DNA of 61,088 nucleotides from Burkholderiales bacterium (GCA_025981645.1 JAICXH010000004.1:1-61088); one strand, 5' to 3'. Positions 35,492 to 45,753 are shown, counted from the stretch's first letter. Notes: a model not told the origin generated them from the letters alone. Program-made: numbers and translations.

Positions 35492-37210
35492 TTACTGCAG
35501 CGAAAACACGTACACGCTGTTGCCGCGCTTGGCGTCGATCTGGTTGTTGCCGCCGGCGGCGACCGCGACATACTGCTTGCCGCCGACCATGTACGACACC
35601 GCGGGCGCATTGACACCGGCGCCGCAATTGAACTTCCAGAGCTCCTTGCCGCTGCGCGCGTCATAGGCCTTGAACCAGCCGTTCGCCTCGCCGTTGAAGA
35701 CGAGGTCGCCCGCCGTAGCGAGCACGCCGCCGATCAGCGGCTGCGGGGTCTTGACGCCCCAGACCACCTTGCCGGTGTCGAGATTCACGGCGACGAGGTG
35801 GCCCCATTGCGCCTCACCCTCGATCGTCTTGAACGCGCCGCCGAGCCACAGCTTCCCGCCCGGATACGCGGCGTCGGCGACCTGATAGGTCATCGGCTGA
35901 TGCAGGTTCGCGGCATACGCCATGTGGAGCTTCGGAATGATCGCCATCGGCGACCACTCGACCCCGCCGTTCGCGCCCGGAAGCATCCGCGCGCCCGTCG
36001 CGGTCGGGAGCGTCCACATGTTCTCCTGCGGAATCATCGCCTGCGAGAAGCGAATGAGGTGCCCGGTCGCACGATCATTGACGTAGATGTGGCCGGTCTT
36101 GCCGCCGTGGATCGCAACATCGACCATCTTTCCGTGCTCGTCCTTCGCCTGCGTGAGAATGACCGGGCTGACGGCATCGAGGTCCCACACGTCGTGCGCG
36201 ATGTACTGGAAGTGCCACTTGTAGGTGCCCTTGTCGAGGTCGACGGCGACCATCGAATCGGTATAGAGGTTGTCACCCGGCCGGATCGCGCCGTAGAGGT
36301 CAGGCGACGGATTGCCGACGACAAAGATCACCGTCCGCGTCTTCAGATCGACCGCAGGGGCCATCCACACGCCGCCGCCCAGACGCTCGTAGAAGTTGCC
36401 GTCCTTGGCGAGCGCGGCCTTCTCGGCGGCGATGTCGCGATGCATGTCGCGCCCCGTCGCGTCCTTGGTCGCCCACACGCCTTCCTGGCCCTTGTCGGGA
36501 ATCGTGTGGAAGGTCCACAGCAGCTTGCCGTCGGCCTGGCTGTACGCCTTGACGAAGCCGCGGATGCCGTACTCGCCGCCGTTGGTGCCGATCAGGATCT
36601 TGCCGTCGACGGCGACCGGCGCCATCGTTTCCGAGTAGCCCTTGTCGGGATCGGCGATCTGCGTCTCCCACAGCACCTTGCCCGTCTTCGCGTCAAGGGC
36701 AACGAGCTTGGCGTCGAGCGTGCCGAGGAAGAGGCGATCACCGGCGATCGCGACCCCGCGATTGTTCGGGCCGCAGCAATAGGTCGCGATCGGACCCATC
36801 TTGTGCTTGTATTCCCAGTATTCCTCGCCGGTCGTCGCATTGATCGCAAACACGTGGTCGTACGACGTCGTGAGGAACATCACGCCATCGACGACGATCG
36901 GCGCAGTCTCCATCGACTCCAGCATGTCGGTCTGGAACACGAACGCCGGGCGCAATTTCGAGACGTTGTGCGTGTTGACGAGTGCCCCGGGGTAGTAGCG
37001 CGTCTGCGCGTAGCTGCCGTTCGAGTGCAGCCAGTCGCGCGTATCGGTCCCGGCATGCGTCAGCATGGCGTCCGACACCGGGGCGAGCTTGGGCGACATC
37101 GGTGCGACGGAGGTCGTCGCGCTTCCGCCGACCTCCTGCGCGCCCGCCTGGCTGGCGAACGCAAGACCGACAGCCGCGACGCAAAAGGCTATGTTTCTGC
37201 GGTACGACAT
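35492..37210 (-). CDS. PQQ-dependent alcohol dehydrogenase, lanthanide-type metal site
   Basis: The protein is about 572 residues with a signal peptide (cut near QAGAQ) and an eight-blade quinoprotein propeller with tryptophan-docking repeats ([29 protein letters not shown]). The vicinal disulfide C145-C146 lies in YCCGPNNRG. Metal ligands are E213 (NGGEYGIRG), N300 (VGNPSPD) and catalytic D343; D345 two residues on (VWDLDAV) is the additional Asp of lanthanide-using XoxF/ExaF enzymes, where calcium enzymes have Ala or similar. Oxidises an alcohol in the periplasm. ATG 37210 has GGGGAG eight bases upstream. Followed by a cytochrome c4. Confidence 0.9.
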   Translation of the reverse strand: MSYRRNIAFCVAAVGLAFASQAGAQEVGGSATTSVAPMSPKLAPVSDAMLTHAGTDTRDWLHSNGSYAQTRYYPGALVNTHNVSKLRPAFVFQTDMLESMETAPIVVDGVMFLTTSYDHVFAINATTGEEYWEYKHKMGPIATYCCGPNNRGVAIAGDRLFLGTLDAKLVALDAKTGKVLWETQIADPDKGYSETMAPVAVDGKILIGTNGGEYGIRGFVKAYSQADGKLLWTFHTIPDKGQEGVWATKDATGRDMHRDIAAEKAALAKDGNFYERLGGGVWMAPAVDLKTRTVIFVVGNPSPDLYGAIRPGDNLYTDSMVAVDLDKGTYKWHFQYIAHDVWDLDAVSPVILTQAKDEHGKMVDVAIHGGKTGHIYVNDRATGHLIRFSQAMIPQENMWTLPTATGARMLPGANGGVEWSPMAIIPKLHMAYAANLHQPMTYQVADAAYPGGKLWLGGAFKTIEGEAQWGHLVAVNLDTGKVVWGVKTPQPLIGGVLATAGDLVFNGEANGWFKAYDARSGKELWKFNCGAGVNAPAVSYMVGGKQYVAVAAGGNNQIDAKRGNSVYVFSLQ

Positions 37211-37398
37211 GATGGACACTCCCCGATCGGATGACGGTTCTCCGGCCGCCTCGCGCGCGCGGGGCGGACCGTGCAGTTTGGAACGCGCAACAGGGGGTTT
37301 ATAGTGCGTTTCTCGGCAGGTGGCAATCGGTGCGCATGCTGCGTTGCAGCAGCCGGCGAAACGGGCCCCGCCAAGTGGCGAACGCAGGAGTCCACCCG

Positions 37399-38202
37399 AT
37401 GCTCACTTCATCGATAGCGCCCATGTCCCGTCCGCGTGCGCGTGCCATCGCCCGTACGACGCCGGTCGCGGCACTGTTCGTTGCCGGCACGCTGGCGCTC
37501 GCGACGCCGCCCGCGCAGTCCGCCACAACCGCGACCGGCGCGACGCTCGCCAAGCCTGCCGCAGCGGCGCCTGCCGTTTCCGCCACGGATGCCGCCGGCC
37601 ACCCTTCGGCCGACCCGTTCGCAGTCAATCTGCGCCTGCTTTCCGCCGTGCGGCGCGAAGACGCCGCGGCGATCGCGCAGGCGTTGCGCGACGGCGCTTC
37701 GATCGACTTCCGCAATCGCCTCGGCGAGACCCCGCTCCTCACGCTGTTGAAGAAGAACCGGCCCGACCTTGCCGCAGCGCTGCTCGCCTCGGGGGCCGAC
37801 GTCAACCTCGCCGCGATCAACGGCATCACGCCGCTGATGGCAGCCTCCTACAACGGCATCACGTCGGCCGTCGAGGCGCTTCTCGACAAGGGGGCAGCGA
37901 CCTCGCCGATCGATCGCACCGGCAAGAACGCGATGACCTACGCCGCAGGCGAGGGGCATACCGACATCGTGCGCCTGCTGATCGCGCGTGGTGTCGACCC
38001 GAACGCGACCTATCGCAACCACCTCACCGCCCTGATGTGGGCGGCAGGCTATGGGCATACCGACACCGTACAGGCGCTGATCGCCGCCGGTGCGCGCGCC
38101 GATGTCGCCGACGATCGCGGCAAGACTGCGGTCGACATCGCGCGCGACGGAGGCTTTACCGCGACGGTGGCCGCCCTGGCCGGACAGGGCGACGCGCACT
38201 GA
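37399..38202 (+). CDS. Secreted ankyrin-repeat protein
   Basis: The protein is 267 residues. A signal peptide ([20 protein letters not shown]) and an Ala-rich stretch precede about five ankyrin repeats (about 75-260), e.g. [67 protein letters not shown] and [24 protein letters not shown]. It would mediate protein contacts in the periplasm. It is divergent from the PQQ dehydrogenase gene and may share its 188-base promoter region, so partnership with that enzyme or its cytochrome is plausible. AGGAG lies upstream of ATG 37399. Confidence 0.87.
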   Translation: MLTSSIAPMSRPRARAIARTTPVAALFVAGTLALATPPAQSATTATGATLAKPAAAAPAVSATDAAGHPSADPFAVNLRLLSAVRREDAAAIAQALRDGASIDFRNRLGETPLLTLLKKNRPDLAAALLASGADVNLAAINGITPLMAASYNGITSAVEALLDKGAATSPIDRTGKNAMTYAAGEGHTDIVRLLIARGVDPNATYRNHLTALMWAAGYGHTDTVQALIAAGARADVADDRGKTAVDIARDGGFTATVAALAGQGDAH

Positions 38203-38245
38203 TCGATCGAATGCACCGCGCGCGGCCCGACGCGCGACCGCGAGG

Positions 38246-40381
38246 CTAGAGCATGACCCTCACGGTCGCCCCGACGAACCAGTTGCGTCCCGGAGCCGGC
38301 TCGAAATAGCGCCTGTTGCTGTCGTTGACGATCACCGAGCCCGAGTAGTTGCGATCGAACAGGTTGTTGACCCGGGCGAACGCGGTCATCGTCGTCGTGC
38401 CGATCTTCGCACCGTAGCCGACGCGCGCATTGACTGCGGTGTAGCTCGGGGCCGCGTCGGAGTTGAGTTCGTTCACGTAGAGCTTGTCAGCGTACTGCGC
38501 CTCGAGCGCCGCGTTGACGCCGACGCTGCCCTGCGGGGCCCAGGCAAGCTCGGCCCAGGCCTCGCGCGACGGAACGCCTGGCAGACGCGCACCCGCGGAG
38601 ACGGTTGCCGGAGGCGTCCCCGACACGTACGAGTCGGCGAACACTGCGCGCAACCACGTCAACGCGACGCGCCCGTGCAGCCCGTGCCCGAGCGTCGCGT
38701 CCCACAGCGCCTCGGCTCCTTGCCGATGGGTCGCGCTGGCGTTCTTGTAGGTCGTGCGTCCGCCAATCGCCTGGTCAACGACGATCTCGTTGCGCGTGTC
38801 GGTGTCGAACCACGCGAGGTTGAACCGCTGGCGCTCGTGCGACACGAACTTGGCGCCGACTTCGAACGCGCGGCTCGTCGCCGGCTGCAGCGCGAAGTTG
38901 AGCCCGGTGCCGCTATCGCGGTACGCGATCTCGGTGAACGTCGGCGTCTCGAACCCTTCACCGTAGCTCGTGTACAGATTGAGCTCGTCGGTTGCGTGGA
39001 ACACGATGCCGGCGACCGGGCTCGTGTTGCTGAAGCTGCGGTTGCCACTGTCGTTGCCGTTGGCAGCAGTGACGTAGTGATCGACTGACGCATAGCGGAC
39101 GCTGCTCGCGCGCACGCCTGCGGTCGCCGACCAGCGTGGCACAAACTCCCACTCGGCCTGAGCGAAGGCGTCGGTACCGGTCACGTCGTCGGTCTCGTCG
39201 CGCCGCAGGTCGCCCATCGCGCCGAAATTGTTGACGTAGCCGCGCCGCAACTGGTTCTGCCGGTTCCAGTCGCCGCCGAGCGTGAGCGTCAGCGGGCGTC
39301 CGAGCGCCGGGGCCCGCCATACAAGCCTCGCGCCGACGCCACCGAAGTTGCCGTCGAGATCGGTGATGCCGCCCGACGACGCGTCGCTCGAGCCGGTGAA
39401 CGCGAGGTACTGGCGCACGAGGCGCCTTCCGCCATAGGCGTCGACGTGCACATCGAGCGCATCCGACAGCGCGTGGTCGACCGCGATGCCCCCCTGCCCC
39501 TGATTGATCGTCTTGCGCGTGTCGAACAGGATCGCTGCATGGTCGACGCCGCGCGGGTCGCTCGACCACTCGGCGCGGGTCAGGCCGAGCGGATCCTCGG
39601 TCTCGGGCTGGTACTGCGTATTGCCGATCACCGTGATACGGGTCGACGAATCGACGCTCATCACGAGCTTCGCGTTGGTGAGGTCCCGCCGCGCGCGCGA
39701 GTGATCGCGATACCCGCTCGTCTGGAACTCGCTGCCGGCGACGACGTATCCAAGTCGGTCGCGGGTGCCGGAAAACTTCGTCCCCAACGTCCACTGGCCA
39801 TAGCTCCCACCGCCGCCGTTCACCGTCGCGATGGGCTCGGCCGACGGATCCTCGGTGAAGATCGAAATCACCCCTCCGGAAGCGTTGCCGTAGAGGGCGG
39901 AAAACGGGCCGCGCAGGACCTCGATGCGCTTCGCGGAGAGCAAGCTGAAACTGCCGGTCTGGCCCTGGCCGTCCGGCATCGTCGCGGGAATGCCATCCTG
40001 GTAGATGCGCACGCCGCGCACGCCGAAGGTCGCACGCGCGCCGAAGCCCCGCGAGCTGATTTGCAGGTCCTGCGCATAGTTCTGGCGATTCGCCGCGAAC
40101 ACGCCCGGGATCCGAACCAGCGACTCGGACAGATTCACCTGCGGCTCGCCATCGTGAATGGCCGCGGCGTCGATCACGTCGATCGACGCAGGAACATCGA
40201 AGATTTTCTCCGCGTGCCGCGTCGCGGTGACGGTGATCGATTCCAGCGAGCCCGCGGCGCCGGAGGTTTGTGCGGCGGCGATCCCGGAGACCAAGGCGAG
40301 CACGACGAAAACGCCCGCGAGGACGCGCGGTCGCGCCGAGTGCGGCGTGGCGCGGTGGAAAGCCGATCCTATCCGTTGCAT
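38246..40381 (-). CDS. pqqU: TonB-dependent receptor closely resembling PQQ receptor PqqU (YncD)
   Basis: The protein is about 711 residues with a signal peptide (VLALVSGIAAAQ), a plug domain and a 22-strand barrel. Stretches such as NRQNYAQDLQISSRGFG, DGIPATMPDGQGQT, EVLRGPFSALYGNASGGV, GYRDHSRA, TRKTIN and the end SVIVNDSNRRYFEPAPGRN are very close to E. coli YncD as I remember it, which imports PQQ. This is stronger than generic TonB-receptor similarity. The nearby PQQ dehydrogenase (1 kb away) supports the role; no pqq biosynthesis gene is in the window. Start 40381 or ATG 40390; no clear ribosome site. Confidence 0.8.
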   Translation of the reverse strand: MQRIGSAFHRATPHSARPRVLAGVFVVLALVSGIAAAQTSGAAGSLESITVTATRHAEKIFDVPASIDVIDAAAIHDGEPQVNLSESLVRIPGVFAANRQNYAQDLQISSRGFGARATFGVRGVRIYQDGIPATMPDGQGQTGSFSLLSAKRIEVLRGPFSALYGNASGGVISIFTEDPSAEPIATVNGGGGSYGQWTLGTKFSGTRDRLGYVVAGSEFQTSGYRDHSRARRDLTNAKLVMSVDSSTRITVIGNTQYQPETEDPLGLTRAEWSSDPRGVDHAAILFDTRKTINQGQGGIAVDHALSDALDVHVDAYGGRRLVRQYLAFTGSSDASSGGITDLDGNFGGVGARLVWRAPALGRPLTLTLGGDWNRQNQLRRGYVNNFGAMGDLRRDETDDVTGTDAFAQAEWEFVPRWSATAGVRASSVRYASVDHYVTAANGNDSGNRSFSNTSPVAGIVFHATDELNLYTSYGEGFETPTFTEIAYRDSGTGLNFALQPATSRAFEVGAKFVSHERQRFNLAWFDTDTRNEIVVDQAIGGRTTYKNASATHRQGAEALWDATLGHGLHGRVALTWLRAVFADSYVSGTPPATVSAGARLPGVPSREAWAELAWAPQGSVGVNAALEAQYADKLYVNELNSDAAPSYTAVNARVGYGAKIGTTTMTAFARVNNLFDRNYSGSVIVNDSNRRYFEPAPGRNWFVGATVRVML

Positions 40382-40669
40382 CGGACACATGGTCGAGCTG
40401 CCGGCTCGTCTACGATGCCGGCTGCGCAGCGACTTCGCGATCTCGCTGCACACGGATCCGGGAATCCGGCCCCGACACGCCGTGCTCGCTGTTCCGAAAC
40501 GATACAGCCGGAGGGCCCGAGTCCAAGGGAGACCTGGCGACAGCATGATGTCGACACGATGGCGATGATCCGGTCTCACCAGAACCTTCCGTCGCGTCCG
40601 TATGCGTGCGCCGCAATCGATCCTCCGCACCCCGCACTCGCCCCGCTGCGCAGCGCAACCCGTCTACGC

Positions 40670-42970
40670 ATGACGCAGAGGGTCTACGATGCCCGCAGGA
40701 CCCGCGCCGCGGCGAGTGTTGCCGTGATGCTCGCGGCGACAGCGTGCTGGCCATCCGGCGCACGCGCGGAAAACGCCGCCGAAGCACTCGAATTGCCCAG
40801 TGTGCAGGTGGTCGCGACCACACCCCTTCCGGGGCTCGGGGTGCCGCTTCGCGACGTCCCGGCAAACGTGCAGATCCTCGGTCAAGATACCCTCGGAGCT
40901 GGGCAGGGTCTGTCGCTTTCGCAGCTCCTCGGCGCCACCGCGGGGAGCGTCGACATCGGGTCCGGCCAGGGCAACCGGTTCCAGCAATCGCTCGATTTTC
41001 GCGGACTCACCGCATCGCCGCTGCTGGGCACTCCCGAAGGTCTGTCGGTCTTCCAGGATGGCATCCGGATCAACGAGGCGTTCGGCGATACCGTCAACTG
41101 GGACCTCCTGCCGCGCTCGGCGATTTCCAGCGTTCAGCTCATTCCGGGAACGATGCCGGCCTACGGCCTCAATACGCTCGGCGGCGCGATCGCAATCTAC
41201 ACCAAGAGCGGCGCGGCGTACCCGGGTGCGTCGGTCGATCTCTCCGGAGGATCGTTCGGGCTTCGCGACGTCGAGCTCGAAGCCGGCGGCGCGCGAGGCA
41301 AGCTGGACGGGTTCGTCACCGTACACGTCGCCGACGACTCAGGATGGGCCGAGCACAATCCTTCGCACCTCAAGCAGCTCTTCGGCAAGCTTGGCTTCCA
41401 GGACGACCGCAGCGATCTCGATGTCAGCCTTACCCTCGCCGACAACCGCCTGCAGGGAACACAGACGCTTCCACTCGCGTTTCTGGATACGCCTCGCGCA
41501 GCGTACACCTGGCCGGACGAAAACGACAATCGGCTTGAATTCCTGACTGTGAAAGGAAGCCGTTTCCTGACCGAGAATCTGCTCGTCGGCGGCAACGCGT
41601 ACTACCGTCATTTTCGGTCGATGAACCTCAGCAGCAACGTGAACGACGATTACGGCGATCCCGACGATCCGCAGGATTCTGGGTACGAGGCGCTGAACGA
41701 CCGCTCGCACATCGACCAGCGGAGTTGGGGGGCTGGGCTGCAAGTGACCTGGACCGGGACCTTCGCCGGCTTTCGACACCAGCTTGCGGCTGGTGCGGGG
41801 GGTGACTTCGGACGCACGCATTTCTACCAGGACGAGGAGCTTGCGAACTTCACCTCCGACCGCGGCATCACGGGTGCCGGCAATTACTACTCACTGACCG
41901 ACGCCGAGTTGCGCAACGCGTATACCGGGCTCTTCGCCACCGACACCGTCACGGTCTCGCCGCACTGGACGCTGACCGTCGCCGGACGATACAACTACGC
42001 GCGGGTGACCATCGCGGACCGCAGCGGCAACGCACCCGAGCTCGACGGCGAGCACTCGTTCTCACGCTTCAATCCTGCGCTCGGAATCAATTTCAATCCT
42101 TTGCCGAGCCTGACGGTCTACGGCGCGTACAGCGAGGGCATGCGCGCACCGTCGCCGATCGAGCTGACCTGCGCTGACCCGTCGGCGCCGTGCAAGCTTC
42201 CCAACGAATTTCTCGCCGATCCGCCGCTTGCGATGGTGGTCTCAAAGACCATTGAAGCGGGTGCGCGTGGCAAAGTCGACGCGTCTACGGACTGGTCGGC
42301 CGCGGTATATCGGACTGACCTCGCCAACGACATCGAATTCATCGCCGCCGGCGCCGGCTCGTCGAACGCCGGCTACTTTCAGAACGTTGGCACGACGCGC
42401 CGGCAGGGCTTCGAGCTGGGCGCCACCCGCAAAGCTGGCCCTCTGCGAATCAGCGCGCATTTCAATCATCTCGATGCGACGTTTCGCAGCCGCTTTCTCG
42501 CATCGTCGGCCGACAATTCGGACGCCGATTCCGACGGAGGGATCGTCGTGCGTCCGGGAGATCGGATCCCGGGCATCCCCGCGAACACGCTGAAGCTCGG
42601 GTTCGAATATGCCAGTGAGCCCTTCTCGTTCGGCGCCGCGATGACGGCGATATCAGGCCAGTACGCGCACGGCGACGAGAACAACGCCGATCGACGCGGC
42701 CGGATTCCCGGATACGCGGTATTCTCTCTCGACGCGAGTTACGACGCGTCGCCGAAGCTTCAGTTTTACGCCCGCATCGATAACCTGTTCGACCGGAGCT
42801 ATTACGACTTCGGCGTGCTCGGATCGAACGTATTCACGGGACCTGGCCGCAGCTTCGGGCCAGCGAACGGAGTTGCGCCGGTTTCCGATCAGTTCCGGGC
42901 GGTGGGCGCTCCGCGCAGTGCCGTCATCGGACTGCGCTATCGATTCGGCGACGGGCGGCCGGGTCGCTGA
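40670..42970 (+). CDS. TonB-dependent outer-membrane receptor
   Basis: The protein is about 766 residues: signal peptide (VAVMLAATACWPSGARA), plug (VPLRDVPANVQILGQDTL, DFRGLTASPLLGTPEGLSVFQDGIRINEAFGD, IPGTMPAYGLNTLGGAIAI) and barrel ending SAVIGLRYRFGDGRPGR. The ligand is not identifiable from sequence; it does not share the PqqU-specific blocks. It is divergent from pqqU and convergent with the heme-copper oxidase accessory gene, overlapping it by 47 bases. Copper, a siderophore-like metal complex or an organic substrate are all open. ATG 40670 fits the signal peptide; the reading frame stays open 1.2 kb upstream by chance. Confidence 0.85.
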   Translation: MTQRVYDARRTRAAASVAVMLAATACWPSGARAENAAEALELPSVQVVATTPLPGLGVPLRDVPANVQILGQDTLGAGQGLSLSQLLGATAGSVDIGSGQGNRFQQSLDFRGLTASPLLGTPEGLSVFQDGIRINEAFGDTVNWDLLPRSAISSVQLIPGTMPAYGLNTLGGAIAIYTKSGAAYPGASVDLSGGSFGLRDVELEAGGARGKLDGFVTVHVADDSGWAEHNPSHLKQLFGKLGFQDDRSDLDVSLTLADNRLQGTQTLPLAFLDTPRAAYTWPDENDNRLEFLTVKGSRFLTENLLVGGNAYYRHFRSMNLSSNVNDDYGDPDDPQDSGYEALNDRSHIDQRSWGAGLQVTWTGTFAGFRHQLAAGAGGDFGRTHFYQDEELANFTSDRGITGAGNYYSLTDAELRNAYTGLFATDTVTVSPHWTLTVAGRYNYARVTIADRSGNAPELDGEHSFSRFNPALGINFNPLPSLTVYGAYSEGMRAPSPIELTCADPSAPCKLPNEFLADPPLAMVVSKTIEAGARGKVDASTDWSAAVYRTDLANDIEFIAAGAGSSNAGYFQNVGTTRRQGFELGATRKAGPLRISAHFNHLDATFRSRFLASSADNSDADSDGGIVVRPGDRIPGIPANTLKLGFEYASEPFSFGAAMTAISGQYAHGDENNADRRGRIPGYAVFSLDASYDASPKLQFYARIDNLFDRSYYDFGVLGSNVFTGPGRSFGPANGVAPVSDQFRAVGAPRSAVIGLRYRFGDGRPGR

Positions 42971-43574
42971 GCAAGCTGGAATGCCCGAACAACGGCGTCC
43001 AGGCCGCAGCGATCCCCCACGCAATACCGGCTGCGACCAACAGCGCGCCAGTGCGCTGCTGGTCGCCCTGAAGATACGCCGAGCAGAGTCGCTCCTGCGC
43101 CGCGACGTAACCCCACCCGAATCGAAGCAGCGTCGCGATCACCTCGACATGAATCAGCGCGCGCGCGATCACCGGAACGCGTGACCACGAAATCGCGGCC
43201 ACGACACCCAGCGGGAAAACAAGCGTCGCAAACTTGAGTGCGTCCCAACCCGCATCGAGGCGGGCGGCGTCGAGGCTTCGCGGAAGCATCCACAGGAGCA
43301 TCGAGAAGCTCGCAACGATAAGGCCGGTAACTCCGCCGACGTTGCACCCGTCGACGCATCGTCGCAGGCGTCCCATTGCGCCGCCCGCGGGCGCGTCGCG
43401 CCAGGCGACGCCTAGCCACCAACCCGAAAGAGCGAGGAGTGGCATCTGAATCAGCATCTGCCCCGCCATCGTGGCTTCGAGCAGATTGCGCAGCGGGGGC
43501 GAGAACAGCGCGACCGGGAGTACCGCGCCGAAGAGTTCGCGCGGACGGTGAATCGCCGACACAATCACGCTCAT
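42924..43574 (-). CDS. Uncharacterised membrane protein of the heme-copper oxidase operon
   Basis: The protein is 216 residues with about six membrane segments (LFGAVLPVALFSPPLRNLLEATMAGQM, LIQMPLLALSGWWLGVAW, VGGVTGLIVASFSMLLWML, FATLVFPLGVVAAISW, GALLVAAGIAWGIAAAWTPLFG). It vaguely recalls the CtaG/caa3 assembly type (membrane His/Met patches), but I do not recognise the family. It overlaps the SCO gene as ATGA and closes the operon, so a role in copper delivery or assembly of the oxidase is likely. Its 3' end overlaps the convergent TonB receptor. Confidence 0.7.
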   Translation of the reverse strand: MSVIVSAIHRPRELFGAVLPVALFSPPLRNLLEATMAGQMLIQMPLLALSGWWLGVAWRDAPAGGAMGRLRRCVDGCNVGGVTGLIVASFSMLLWMLPRSLDAARLDAGWDALKFATLVFPLGVVAAISWSRVPVIARALIHVEVIATLLRFGWGYVAAQERLCSAYLQGDQQRTGALLVAAGIAWGIAAAWTPLFGHSSLLSDPAARRRIDSAVR

Positions 43575-44278
43575 CCGGCGACACCCGCTGCGCGCCCCGG
43601 ATTGCGCCCTGCTGCTACCCCTGCTGCGAGCTCGCCTGCAATCCTTGCACGCAGCCACGCCGCCGTCCGCGCAGGGTCGTCCGCGTTCAGAATGGCGGCC
43701 AGTCGTCGCCGCGGGTCGACAACCGCGATCGCCTCATTGTGAACGAAACCTCCCCGGCCGTCGGCGATCACCACCACTCCGAACGCATCGAGCCACTGGC
43801 CGACATCTGCGGCGGCGAGCGGCGCGGCCGCCTCACGTCCTGCGATCGGCGCTCCGTCACGGGCAAGAAAGGCGCGCAGGCGCGCCGCGTCATCATGCGC
43901 GGGGTCGAATGACACCGATAGCAGTCGCACCGTCCCCGCCTCGACCTCGGGCGCGAGCAACTGCGCAAGCCGCGCATCGGAGGAACCGCGTGCAACGCAG
44001 AGCGATTCGCAGCGCGTGTAGATGAAGTCGACGAGGATCCACGGCGCGCGCAGATCGGCGAGGCTCGCGACGCGGCCGTCAGCGAAACGAAGCGGCAGTC
44101 CCGGCGCGGCTTGCGGATGTGCGAGCACCGCCTCCCGTCGCGCCGATTCACGCGTGAAGGCCGTGAAGCCCCCGGTCGCCGCGTACGTGATGGCAAGGCC
44201 GGCGCCGAAGGCGACGAGGCTCGCAGCGAGCGTCGCCACGACGCCCGGCGCAAGCCGCCACGCGCGCGGGGCCAGCAC
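43571..44278 (-). CDS. SCO1/SenC-type copper chaperone
   Basis: The protein is about 235 residues from GTG 44278, three bases after the oxidase stop. One membrane anchor (GVVATLAASLVAFGAGLAITYAA) precedes a thioredoxin-like domain with the copper motif C90-ESL-C94 (DFIYTRCESLC) and a later His (GGFVHNEAIAVVDP). It probably metallates the CuA site of subunit II. No clear ribosome site is seen, so translation is probably coupled. It sits between the catalytic subunit gene and an unknown membrane protein. Confidence 0.85.
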   Translation of the reverse strand: MLAPRAWRLAPGVVATLAASLVAFGAGLAITYAATGGFTAFTRESARREAVLAHPQAAPGLPLRFADGRVASLADLRAPWILVDFIYTRCESLCVARGSSDARLAQLLAPEVEAGTVRLLSVSFDPAHDDAARLRAFLARDGAPIAGREAAAPLAAADVGQWLDAFGVVVIADGRGGFVHNEAIAVVDPRRRLAAILNADDPARTAAWLRARIAGELAAGVAAGRNPGRAAGVAG

Positions 44279-44280
44279 CG

Positions 44281-45753
44281 CTAGGCCGAGAGCGACGCTC
44301 GCGGCAGCCGCGCGAGGATCCGGCCGCCAAGGAACAGTACCGCAAGCAGCACGATCGTACCCGCGACGGCGCCCGCCTGCGCGTAGCCGATCCACGGCGC
44401 GTCATAGGATGCGAAGCGACGCGGAATGCCGTGGAAGCCGCTGTCGAGGAACACGAAGCAGAACAACACTCCGGCGATCACATAGCCCCAGAACACGACG
44501 CGATCGACGAGCGAGTTCGCGCTCTGCTCGCGCGTGCATGCGTAGAGCAGGCTTCCCAGCACCATCGGCACGACACCGAGCAACAGGTAGAAGTGGAAGT
44601 GCCCCGGCACCCAGAGCGTGTTGTGCATCACGAGATTCACGCGGATGGTTCCATCGATGATCGCCGGGATCACGCCAGCGGCCCAGCCGAACACGCCGAA
44701 CACGAGGAGGCGCAACGGCGTATCCCACTTCACCCCGCTTCGATACAGGTTGACGAGCGCTCCCCACGCGGTCACGAGAAGTACCGGAATGCCGGAGAGG
44801 TAGGAGACGATCTGGCCGGTTGCGGCCGCCCAGCGCGGCATCGCGTAGTCCATCAGGAGATGGTGGGGATAGACCGAGAGCACCAGCAGCACGACCGCCG
44901 CCCACGAGCCGAGAAAGGCACGGTTGACCTTCCACGGTCTGCCGGTGTAGCGCGGGATGATCTCGTAGACGCCGATCACCGCCATGTAGATGGTGACGTT
45001 GATGAACACGTGTCCGAAGAAGTAGATCAGGTTCTTCATCAGCAGCGCATCCAGCGCGATGCCTGGCACGTAGAGCGAAATCAGCGTCATGATCAGAACC
45101 ACCGCGCCGCCGACGATGCCGAGCACGTTCACGATGATCGCCATCGTGCTCGCGACGACGGTCGCAGGATGCGCCGGATCCACCTTGCCGGAAATGAGTT
45201 GATCGAGCCCGAGGCCGCGCGCGAGGCTGCCGTAGCGGCGGATGATCGCGAGCGCGCAGTCGGCGTAGAAAATCAGGAATCCGACTCCGATCAGCAGATA
45301 ACCAACCATGAACGCCGCCGCCGCGTTGGCGCTCCAGAGTCCCATGCTGTGCGCCGGCAGCGGGTAGAGGAAGGTCCACGCGCCCGCGAAGTCGCCGAGG
45401 CCGATCGAAAGCAGAATCAGCACCACACCGGCGAGTGAGAGTCCCATCATCGCAAGGAACGCCGACGTGGTGAGCTCGACGTAGCGGCGCAGGAAGTACC
45501 ACATCACCGCCGCGCCGGCGAGGCCTGCGGTGCCGACCATGCCGGCCCCGTGCAAGGTCAGGACCTCGTAGAAGTAGTTCGGCGGAATGCCGAGCCAGGC
45601 ACCCTGGGTCGCGCGCATCACGACCCCGGCGAGCATCATAAGCAGGAAGACCAGGATTCCGACGGCGGCATAGAGCTGGAAGGCAAACTTCGCCTTCGGT
45701 GTATCGGGCGTTACAGGCTGGGCAGGCGCAACGGATGCGGGGTAGGCAGACAT
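44281..45753 (-). CDS. B-type heme-copper oxidase-family subunit I lacking the active-site Tyr (candidate NO reductase)
   Basis: The protein is 490 residues with about twelve membrane helices, aligning by eye with Thermus ba3 subunit I. H68 (LTLHGAGM) and H387 bind the low-spin heme, H385 (WVPGHFHFYL) the high-spin heme, H248 (FFGHVFIN), H297 and H298 (YPHHLLMDY) the CuB or FeB site. The cross-linked Tyr of O2 reductases (GHPIVY, four after the first His) is N252 here. No Tyr is at the cbb3 position either. With NsrR upstream, this favours NO reduction over O2 reduction, though unusual oxidase chemistry is not excluded. AGGAG precedes ATG 45753. Confidence 0.87.
   Translation of the reverse strand: MSAYPASVAPAQPVTPDTPKAKFAFQLYAAVGILVFLLMMLAGVVMRATQGAWLGIPPNYFYEVLTLHGAGMVGTAGLAGAAVMWYFLRRYVELTTSAFLAMMGLSLAGVVLILLSIGLGDFAGAWTFLYPLPAHSMGLWSANAAAAFMVGYLLIGVGFLIFYADCALAIIRRYGSLARGLGLDQLISGKVDPAHPATVVASTMAIIVNVLGIVGGAVVLIMTLISLYVPGIALDALLMKNLIYFFGHVFINVTIYMAVIGVYEIIPRYTGRPWKVNRAFLGSWAAVVLLVLSVYPHHLLMDYAMPRWAAATGQIVSYLSGIPVLLVTAWGALVNLYRSGVKWDTPLRLLVFGVFGWAAGVIPAIIDGTIRVNLVMHNTLWVPGHFHFYLLLGVVPMVLGSLLYACTREQSANSLVDRVVFWGYVIAGVLFCFVFLDSGFHGIPRRFASYDAPWIGYAQAGAVAGTIVLLAVLFLGGRILARLPRASLSA

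Noticed and set aside
39446-40669. A 1.2 kb in-frame upstream extension of the TonB receptor
   Set aside because: It lies opposite pqqU, has no receptor-like sequence, and the signal peptide at 40670 marks the real start.
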